From QHWT01 sp046726015 (lineage in GTDB: Bacteria; Acidobacteriota; Vicinamibacteria; Vicinamibacterales; 2-12-FULL-66-21), in NCBI GenBank assembly GCA_046726015.1, contig JBKOZS010000144.1, positions 1 to 5,769 of the forward strand: a stretch of 5,769 nucleotides of DNA, in the 5' to 3' direction. The notes beneath the pieces are model-generated. The model saw only the letters and a program-made list of their open reading frames with translations, was not told where the DNA came from and ran no database searches. Made by a program: the position numbers and the translations under genes. This document shows, piece by piece, positions 1-5,769 of this stretch; position 1 is the first letter of the stretch; every line of letters begins with the position of its first letter.

Positions 1-876
1 AAACAGCACCACGCCCGCGGCAGCGAGCAGCGCCAGCAGCGTCGTTTCCGACGTGGCGATGATGTCGGCTCGCAGGGCGCGCACGTGCGTGGTCCATCGC
101 TCGTTGGTTTCGGGATACTGCTTCGCCAGCTGCGCGGAGATCCGTTTCAGATCGTCCTGTGCCTGCGCCGTCGTGACACCCGGATGCATCCGGCCGATCA
201 CGCTCAGATAATGCTGCGCGCGATCGCGCCGCTGGGGCGACGAGGGCAGTGTCTGTGGCCACCAGATATCGACGGATTCGCCGTGGGGGTAGGAACGGTA
301 GGTGCCGCCCACGTGCTGCACGCCGGGTGGAAGTACGCCGACGATCTCATACGTTTCACCCGACAGCGTCACGGCCTTTCCAACGATCGATGGATCCGAT
401 CCAAACCGGCGCGTCCAGAGCGCGTGCGAGAGAATTGCCACGCGGTTCTGTCCCGCCGCCTCGTCGCGACGTGTGATGTCGCGTCCGAGCTGCAGGTGAA
501 ACCCGAGAAGCTGAAAGAAGCCGGCTGTCACTCGCATGCCGCGGAGTTGCTCGGGACGTTCGCCGCCGAGTTGAAGATCGCTGCGCTGATACGCAGCAAT
601 CGCATCGAGCGCGCGTGTCTGGTCGCGCAAGACGAGGAACCCTCCAGGGGAGACTGGGAATTCGGGAACGTCTGGCAGTGATTCCTCGAAGACGCGGATC
701 AGCCGATCCGGTTGCGGATAGGGCAGCGGTTTCAGCAGGACACCGTGCACGACGCTGAAGATTGCGGTGTTCGCTCCGATCCCGAGCGCCAGCGTCAGTG
801 CCGCGACGATCGTGAATCCCGGAGAACCGACGAGCATTCGCGTGGCGTAACGAATGTCCTGGATGGCGCTGTGCAT
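1..876 (-). CDS. ADOP/MacB-like ABC transporter permease, N-terminal part (cut by window edge)
   Basis: The minus strand carries an uninterrupted frame of 292 codons from an ATG at 876 to the left edge. It begins MHSAIQDIRYATRMLVGSPG, followed by a hydrophobic segment at about residues 21-48 containing TLALGIGANTAIFSVV. This is the hallmark N-terminus of MacB-type permeases of the acidobacterial duplicated orphan permease (ADOP) type. Residues about 50-270 form the periplasmic MacB_PCD-like domain, with LKPLPYPQPDRLIRV, GFFQLLGF, LSHALWTRRFG and YEIVGVLPPG. A second hydrophobic stretch begins at about 275 and runs off the window. Full-length relatives are usually about 800 residues with two FtsX-type regions, so most of the gene is missing here. 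Such permeases are thought to work in MacB-like export or envelope systems; the substrate is unknown and no ATPase is visible. The frame stays open upstream of 876, so a GTG at 894 is a possible start, but the ATG fits the family N-terminus better. Neither has a clear Shine-Dalgarno. It is divergent from lepA. Family assignment is confident; physiological role is not. Confidence 0.9.
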   Translation of the reverse strand, partial: MHSAIQDIRYATRMLVGSPGFTIVAALTLALGIGANTAIFSVVHGVLLKPLPYPQPDRLIRVFEESLPDVPEFPVSPGGFLVLRDQTRALDAIAAYQRSDLQLGGERPEQLRGMRVTAGFFQLLGFHLQLGRDITRRDEAAGQNRVAILSHALWTRRFGSDPSIVGKAVTLSGETYEIVGVLPPGVQHVGGTYRSYPHGESVDIWWPQTLPSSPQRRDRAQHYLSVIGRMHPGVTTAQAQDDLKRISAQLAKQYPETNERWTTHVRALRADIIATSETTLLALLAAAGVVLF

Positions 877-925
877 GCCGACTTGGACGGGCACGTCAAG
901 TGAATGGTTGGCAGTGTCACGTCCA

Positions 926-963
926 GACCCCCGACCTCGGACCTCGCCGCGCCTCGGACCCCG
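926..963. repeat. Degenerate heptanucleotide repeat block (GACCTCG type)
   Basis: Units of 7 bp can be read as GACCCCC (926-932), GACCTCG (933-939), GACCTCG (940-946), a 3-nt slip (947-949), CGCCTCG (950-956) and GACCCCG (957-963). The block lies in the divergent spacer between the permease and lepA and ends at the place where a -35 element of the lepA promoter would sit. Function is unknown. It may be a replication-slippage product or a remnant of a dispersed repeat family. Confidence 0.6.
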
Positions 964-977
964 GCAAGTCTCTCGGA

Positions 978-986
978 TGCTATAAT
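978..986 (+). promoter_or_regulatory. Extended -10 promoter element of lepA operon (TGCTATAAT)
   Basis: TGCTATAAT matches the sigma-70-family extended -10 consensus TGnTATAAT exactly and stands out as an AT-rich island in GC-rich sequence. No good -35 is visible at 957-963 (GACCCCG), which suits an extended -10 promoter. Initiation about 7 nt downstream would fall near 993, leaving a leader of only about 10-12 nt before the lepA ATG at 1004. This is inferred from the motif; no transcript data were available. Confidence 0.7.
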
Positions 987-1003
987 TTAGCCTTCCGAAC
1001 CGC

Positions 1004-2806
<1,803 letters not shown>

Positions 2807-2834
2807 AGCGCCTTGGGGTAGGGCCCCACGCGCT
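2807..2834 (+). other. Stem-loop filling most of the lepA-lepB spacer
   Basis: Starting at the base after the lepA stop, AGCGC (2807-2811) pairs with GCGCT (2830-2834), and TGGGG (2814-2818) pairs with CCCCA (2824-2828). A small CT/C internal loop separates the two stems, and the apical loop is TAGGG (2819-2823). That gives 10 base pairs in a 36-nt spacer. No U-tract follows (the next bases are TCCGAATA), so it does not look like an intrinsic terminator. It ends 8 nt before the lepB ATG and could affect lepB translation, RNA processing or the ratio of lepA to lepB. The pairing is visible in the sequence; the role is inference. Confidence 0.5.
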
Positions 2835-2842
2835 TCCGAATA

Positions 2843-3547
2843 ATGAGCAAGACTGCCGCATTCAAGAAATCCGTCATCCGCGAGTACTTCGAGTCGATCG
2901 TCATCGCGGTGATCCTGGCCCTGTTCGTGCGCACGTGGGTCGTGCAGGCGTTCAAGATCCCGACGGGGTCGATGGAGAACAACCTGCTGATCGGCGATCA
3001 CCTGCTGGTCAACAAGTTCGTGTTCGGGCCGACGCCGCTTGCCATCGGCCGCACGGTGCTGCCCGTCCGCGATCCGAAGCGCGGCGACATCGTCGTCTTC
3101 AAGTATCCCGACGAACCGGATCGCGACTTCATCAAGCGCATCATCGGCCTGCCCGGCGAGACGGTGGAGCTCCGCAACAAGAAGGTGTACATCAACGGCC
3201 AGCCGGTTGACGAGCCGTACGTGCATTTCCTGTCCCCGCCCTCGAGCGACTACCAGGAAGTCACGTCGTTCGACGTGCGCGAGCGCTACGGTCCGGTGAC
3301 GGTGCCGCCCAACCAGTACTTCGTGATGGGGGACAACCGCGACAACTCGCAGGACAGCCGCTACTGGGGCTTCCTCCCGCGCGGCTACATCAAGGGGAAA
3401 GCCGCGCTGATCTACTGGTCGTACGAGTCAGGGCGCGAGGACTACATCGACGAGGGCTGGGGCGCAACCATCAAGCGCCTGGCCTCCGTTGTTGCGCATT
3501 TCTTTACGAAGACGCGCTGGGAGCGGCTGTTTCACCAGATCCGCTGA
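2843..3547 (+). CDS. lepB: Signal peptidase I (LepB), membrane serine protease of family S26
   Basis: This 234-residue type I signal peptidase removes signal peptides from exported preproteins at the outer face of the cytoplasmic membrane, using a Ser-Lys dyad. A single N-terminal transmembrane segment lies at about 17-37, unlike E. coli LepB with two and closer to the single-span SipS type. Catalytic Ser is S43 in FKIPTGSMENNLLIGD (box B). Catalytic Lys is K98 in DFIKRIIGLPGE (box D). Box E, GDNRDNSQDSRYWGFLP, lies at 163-179. VNKFVFG (56-62) and RGDIVVFKYP (80-89) match box C and the following strand. The C-terminal tail after IYWSYE (residues about 196-234) is short and ends in a basic-aromatic stretch. 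The ATG at 2843 gives a normal cytoplasmic N-tail before the membrane segment; no Shine-Dalgarno is seen. It follows lepA by 36 nt and precedes a small membrane-protein gene by 1 nt, so co-transcription and coupling are likely. All catalytic residues are present. Confidence 0.97.
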   Translation: MSKTAAFKKSVIREYFESIVIAVILALFVRTWVVQAFKIPTGSMENNLLIGDHLLVNKFVFGPTPLAIGRTVLPVRDPKRGDIVVFKYPDEPDRDFIKRIIGLPGETVELRNKKVYINGQPVDEPYVHFLSPPSSDYQEVTSFDVRERYGPVTVPPNQYFVMGDNRDNSQDSRYWGFLPRGYIKGKAALIYWSYESGREDYIDEGWGATIKRLASVVAHFFTKTRWERLFHQIR

Positions 3548-3548
3548 C

Positions 3549-3869
3549 ATGATCAAGAAGCTGATTAGCCTCGCGATTTTTGCCGCGATTGCGTATGCCA
3601 CGTTCAACATCGGTGCATCGTGGCTCCGCTATCAGCAGTTCAAGGATGCCGTTCGCGAAACAGCGCTGTTCGCCGGCGACAAGTCGGACGATGTGCTGAA
3701 GGCGCGGGTGATGGAGTTGGCGGAGCGGGACAACGTTCCGCTCGAACCGGAATACGTGCACATCGAGCGCCGCGCGGATCGCGTGACCATCACCGCATCC
3801 TACGTCGAGGTGATCAAGGTCCTGCCTGGATACGGGCGCCCCTGGCAATTCGATATCGTTACGCGGTAA
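3549..3869 (+). CDS. Small single-pass membrane protein after lepB, DUF4845-like by position and architecture
   Basis: This is a 106-residue protein beginning MIKKLISLAIFAAIAYATFN. A positively charged tip is followed by one transmembrane helix at about 5-26 (signal-anchor type). Next come a mostly helical, charged region (about 27-62, including DDVLKARVMELAERDNVPL) and a probable beta-rich end (about 68-105, VHIERRADRVTITASYVEVI). The ATG at 3549 is chosen because it lies 1 nt after the lepB stop (TGA-C-ATG), which suggests translational coupling, and because it places the helix at the extreme N-terminus. A start upstream at 3489 would sit inside lepB and add an unlikely arginine-rich prefix. 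Many proteobacteria carry a DUF4845 protein of similar size and topology right after lepB, so this is a plausible distant counterpart. I cannot confirm that without a profile search. Function is unknown, though position suggests an envelope role linked to signal peptidase. Its 3' end overlaps the convergent cyclodeaminase gene by 11 bp. Confidence 0.8.
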   Translation: MIKKLISLAIFAAIAYATFNIGASWLRYQQFKDAVRETALFAGDKSDDVLKARVMELAERDNVPLEPEYVHIERRADRVTITASYVEVIKVLPGYGRPWQFDIVTR

Positions 3870-3871
3870 CG
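3857..3871. other. Palindrome containing both convergent stop codons
   Basis: CGTTAC (3857-3862) and GTAACG (3866-3871) are perfect inverted arms around GCG. The plus-strand stop TAA (3867-3869) lies in the right arm. The minus-strand stop (3859-3861, read TAA on that strand) lies in the left arm, placed symmetrically. No T-tract accompanies it on either strand, so it is not a convincing intrinsic terminator. It marks the meeting point of two overlapping convergent genes. Confidence 0.55.
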
Positions 3872-4479
3872 CGTCCTCGCGCTTCGGTCACCGCCTGGAC
3901 CGCCGCGCGCTCCAAACCCGCTACCTCCTCTCGCATCTGCTCCGCGTAGGCGGCGTCCTTCACGCTTCCAAGATTGATCTCGACGTTCAGCTTTGCGCCG
4001 TGTAAGCCGGCCATCAGCAGTTCCAGGCCGACCTGCACGTCGCTGGCAGCAGACGGACTGCCGAACGACGCAATTGGGATGGCCCGGACACAGGCGTTGG
4101 CGCACGCGCGCATGACGTCGATGGGCGTGCCGATCGCGCTCCGCAGCGCCACCTGGATCGCTTCCGAGCGGGCGGCCTTCTCTTCATCAGTCCCCTTGGG
4201 CCGCTTGTAAGCCGCCATCACCAGGTCGTACGCCTCGCTGTCGCGATCGATCAATGTCGTCAGCTCCTCGCTGAGCGCCGCACAACGCTCTCCGGCCTCG
4301 CGCAGGGCGTCTTCGTCGTCCGCGTTCGACGCGCGCGTCTTCGGGAGCGCCGCCACCATTGCGAGGAGTGATGCCCCCACGGCTCCGGCAAGCGCAGACG
4401 CGGATCCGCCGCCGGGTGTCGGGTCCGGGGAACGGAAGGCTGCGATCAGGTCGTTGAGGGGTCGTTCGCTTAGCCGCAC
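3859..4479 (-). CDS. Cyclodeaminase/cyclohydrolase-family protein (stand-alone FTCD C-terminal domain), probable formimino-THF cyclodeaminase
   Basis: This 206-residue, all-helical protein resembles the C-terminal half of vertebrate formimidoyltransferase-cyclodeaminase and stand-alone bacterial cyclodeaminase or FchA-type methenyl-THF cyclohydrolase proteins. It has the family signature PTPGGGSASALAGAVGASL at 20-38. It also has a conserved-looking acidic helix LIDRDSEAYDLVMAAY (76-91), SDVQVGLELLMAG (146-158) and NVEINL (165-170). The family reaction converts 5-formimino-THF to 5,10-methenyl-THF with release of ammonia. The link to hutI favours this over cyclohydrolase activity, but sequence alone does not separate the two. 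The formiminotransferase half is absent and would have to be encoded elsewhere. The start is GTG at 4479, inside the end of hutI (10-bp overlap), with GAGGA upstream at 4488-4492; this indicates translational coupling. Its 3' end overlaps the small membrane-protein gene on the other strand. No key motif appears to be missing. Confidence 0.9.
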   Translation of the reverse strand: MRLSERPLNDLIAAFRSPDPTPGGGSASALAGAVGASLLAMVAALPKTRASNADDEDALREAGERCAALSEELTTLIDRDSEAYDLVMAAYKRPKGTDEEKAARSEAIQVALRSAIGTPIDVMRACANACVRAIPIASFGSPSAASDVQVGLELLMAGLHGAKLNVEINLGSVKDAAYAEQMREEVAGLERAAVQAVTEARGRVTA

Positions 4480-5705
4480 AGAAGTTTTCCTCGTTTGATG
4501 ACGCCGGTAATCGATCGAGCGCCAATGCGAATGAGCTCGATGGCATCACCGGAGACCAGCACCGCGTCCATGAGCTTGCCAGGTTCGAGACTGCCGACCG
4601 TATCGCTGCGATCGAGAGAGCAGGCGCTGTTAATGGTTGCCGCGACCAGTGACTCCTCGAAGGTCAGCCCCATCGCGAAGCACGCCAGCGTCATCGCGAA
4701 TGGCATCGACGGCGAAAACCCGCCCCCAGGATTGACGTCGGTCGCGAGGGCGACCGGTACACCAGCGTCGATGAGCGCTCGCGCGGGTGCGAAGCGTCCC
4801 AGCTTCAGGTAGAACGCGGCGTTTGGCAGGAGGGTCGCGACAACCCCGGCATGTGCCATCGCCTCGATGCCTTCGGCGGGAACGAAAATCAGGTGGTCGG
4901 CCGATCGTGCGCCGACCGCAGCCGCCACGATCGAGCCGCCGCTCGGGCCGAGTTCGTCGGCGTGAATTCGCGGCTTCAGACCGTGAGCCAGGCCTGCCTG
5001 GAGAATCCGTTCAGACTCTGCCGGCGTGAAGACGCCCGACTCGCAGAACACATCGCACCACTCGGCCAAACCGTCAGCGGCTACCCGTGGAAGCATCTCG
5101 TGGGTGACGAGGCGAACGTAATCGTCACGCCGTTCACGGTACTCCAGCGGGACCTCGTGGGCGCCCATGAACGTCGGCACAACGTCGACCCGGTGTGACG
5201 CCGCGAGTGTCCTCATGGCCCGCAGCATCTTCATCTCGGTCTCGACGTCGAGACCGTACCCGCTCTTCACTTCGGCCGTGGTGGTGCCACACGCGAGCAT
5301 CTCGTCGAGTCGCGCCCGCGTGGATTCGACGAGATCGCTTTCGGAGGCGGCGCGCGTCTCGCCCACGGTGGATACGATGCCGCCGCCGGCGGCGGCAATC
5401 TCCGCGTACGTCGCCCCGGCCAGCCTTCGCCGCAGTTCGTCGCGGCGATCCCCCGCGAACATCGCGTGGGTGTGCGCGTCGACGAAGCCGGGCACGACCG
5501 ACAGCGCACGGCCGTCGATCGTTTCCGCGTTCGAAGCGGTTGCAAGGTGACCGGGCAGATCCGCGTCGCGTCCCGCGAAGACGATGCGCTCCCCGTCGGC
5601 CGCGATCGCGCCGGCGGCGATGATCGGCACGTCGCGCTGCGCTGAACCACGCCGCGGCCCGCCCGCGCACGTGATCAACTGACGGATGTGTCTGAGGAGC
5701 AGCAC
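4470..5705 (-). CDS. hutI: Imidazolonepropionase (HutI), histidine degradation
   Basis: This 411-residue amidohydrolase matches HutI length (about 400-420). HutI hydrolyses 4-imidazolone-5-propanoate to N-formimino-L-glutamate, the third step of histidine catabolism, in the cytosol. Metal-site residues are visible: H78 and H80 in PGFVDAHTHAMFAGDR (72-87), H248 in RIHADEL (246-252) and D323 in ATDVNPGG (321-328). This spacing agrees with characterised HutI enzymes. Other family motifs are AEIAAAGGGIVSTV (101-114), TTTAEVKSGYGLD (141-153), PTFMGAHEVP (177-186) and SADHL (268-272). The GTG start at 5705 is the first usable start after an in-frame stop at 5715-5717. It gives MLLLRHIRQLITC, a typical HutI opening strand. 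No proper Shine-Dalgarno is seen, since AGG lies only 1 nt from the GTG. It is followed by the overlapping cyclodeaminase gene, forming a two-gene hut module. hutH and hutU are not in the window. Confidence 0.97.
   Translation of the reverse strand: MLLLRHIRQLITCAGGPRRGSAQRDVPIIAAGAIAADGERIVFAGRDADLPGHLATASNAETIDGRALSVVPGFVDAHTHAMFAGDRRDELRRRLAGATYAEIAAAGGGIVSTVGETRAASESDLVESTRARLDEMLACGTTTAEVKSGYGLDVETEMKMLRAMRTLAASHRVDVVPTFMGAHEVPLEYRERRDDYVRLVTHEMLPRVAADGLAEWCDVFCESGVFTPAESERILQAGLAHGLKPRIHADELGPSGGSIVAAAVGARSADHLIFVPAEGIEAMAHAGVVATLLPNAAFYLKLGRFAPARALIDAGVPVALATDVNPGGGFSPSMPFAMTLACFAMGLTFEESLVAATINSACSLDRSDTVGSLEPGKLMDAVLVSGDAIELIRIGARSITGVIKRGKLLCG
4488..4492 (-). promoter_or_regulatory. 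Ribosome binding site (GAGGA) of the cyclodeaminase gene
   Basis: On the minus strand GAGGA lies 8 nt before the GTG at 4479, within the last codons of hutI. It is the only well-placed Shine-Dalgarno-like sequence before any start in this window, and it supports the GTG as the true start. Confidence 0.6.
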
Positions 5706-5723
5706 ACCTAGATGCTAATGCAA

Positions 5724-5765
5724 TACCGCAAGCCGCAAACCGCAGACCGTGAACCGCAAACGTCA
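5724..5765. repeat. Degenerate heptanucleotide repeat array (AACCGCA type)
   Basis: Six consecutive 7-bp units read TACCGCA (5724), AGCCGCA (5731), AACCGCA (5738), GACCGTG (5745), AACCGCA (5752) and AACGTCA (5759); GCGG then runs into the window edge, so the array may continue. It lies 19 nt upstream of the hutI GTG and occupies the region where a -35 element would be expected. The period is clear in the sequence; the function is unknown. Confidence 0.75.
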
Positions 5766-5769
5766 GCGG

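Noticed and set aside
85..681. Plus-strand open frame of 198 codons in the left region
   Set aside because: The opposite strand carries the clear permease frame with family motifs throughout; the plus-strand translation resembles no known family.
891..896. TTGACG on the minus strand as a -35 of the permease gene
   Set aside because: It lies too close to the ATG at 876; a matching -10 would fall inside the coding region, and no AT-rich hexamer is present there.
5378..5397. Perfect 20-bp GC-only-core palindrome (GCC GCC GCC GGC GGC GGC with flanking T/A)
   Set aside because: On the minus strand it encodes the AAAGGG part of the HutI motif AEIAAAGGGIVSTV; the symmetry follows from Ala and Gly codons under high GC rather than from a binding site.
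5195..5623. Arginine-rich plus-strand open frame opposite hutI
   Set aside because: Its extreme arginine content is the usual artefact of reading a GC-rich gene in a wrong frame; hutI on the other strand is certain.
5712..5717. Possible -10 element (TAGCAT, minus strand) placing hutI transcription start at its GTG
   Set aside because: Only a partial match to the consensus, with no convincing -35 at normal spacing; too weak to annotate as a promoter.

Overview
The window is GC-rich bacterial chromosome with tightly packed genes. It most likely comes from an Acidobacteriota lineage, possibly Vicinamibacteria-like. That guess rests on an ADOP-type (acidobacterial duplicated orphan permease) MacB-like permease, the very high GC at third codon positions, and heptanucleotide-periodic intergenic repeats. 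It is inference from gene content, not a phylogenetic placement.

Layout. (1) Positions 1-876, minus strand: the N-terminal 292 codons of an ADOP/MacB-like ABC permease, cut by the left window edge. (2) Positions 877-1003: a 127-bp divergent intergenic region with a degenerate 7-bp repeat block and a perfect extended -10 promoter for lepA. (3) Positions 1004-3869, plus strand: lepA (elongation factor 4), lepB (signal peptidase I) and a 106-residue single-pass membrane protein. Spacers are 36 nt and 1 nt, so this looks like one operon. The lepA-lepB spacer is mostly filled by a hairpin. (4) Positions 3859-5705, minus strand: hutI (imidazolonepropionase) followed by a stand-alone cyclodeaminase-family gene that overlaps it by 10 nt, a histidine-degradation pair. 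It converges on the lep operon, and the last coding bases of the two units overlap by 11 bp inside a palindrome. (5) Positions 5706-5769: the hutI upstream region, holding a second 7-bp-period repeat block with a different consensus.

How the genes work together. lepA-lepB joins a ribosome-associated GTPase to the membrane protease that releases exported proteins from their signal peptides. This order is common in bacteria, and the small membrane protein after lepB sits where many proteobacteria carry a DUF4845 protein. HutI opens the imidazolone ring to give N-formimino-L-glutamate. The cyclodeaminase domain would then process formimino-tetrahydrofolate, but the formiminotransferase partner and hutH/hutU are not in this window.

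I see no tRNA, rRNA, CRISPR, insertion sequence or obvious new multi-gene system. The genes are ordinary and apparently intact. The points worth a second look are non-coding: two heptad repeat blocks placed just upstream of start regions, the spacer hairpin, an octamer shared by the lepA and lepB leaders, the near absence of Shine-Dalgarno sequences, and the convergent stop-codon palindrome.
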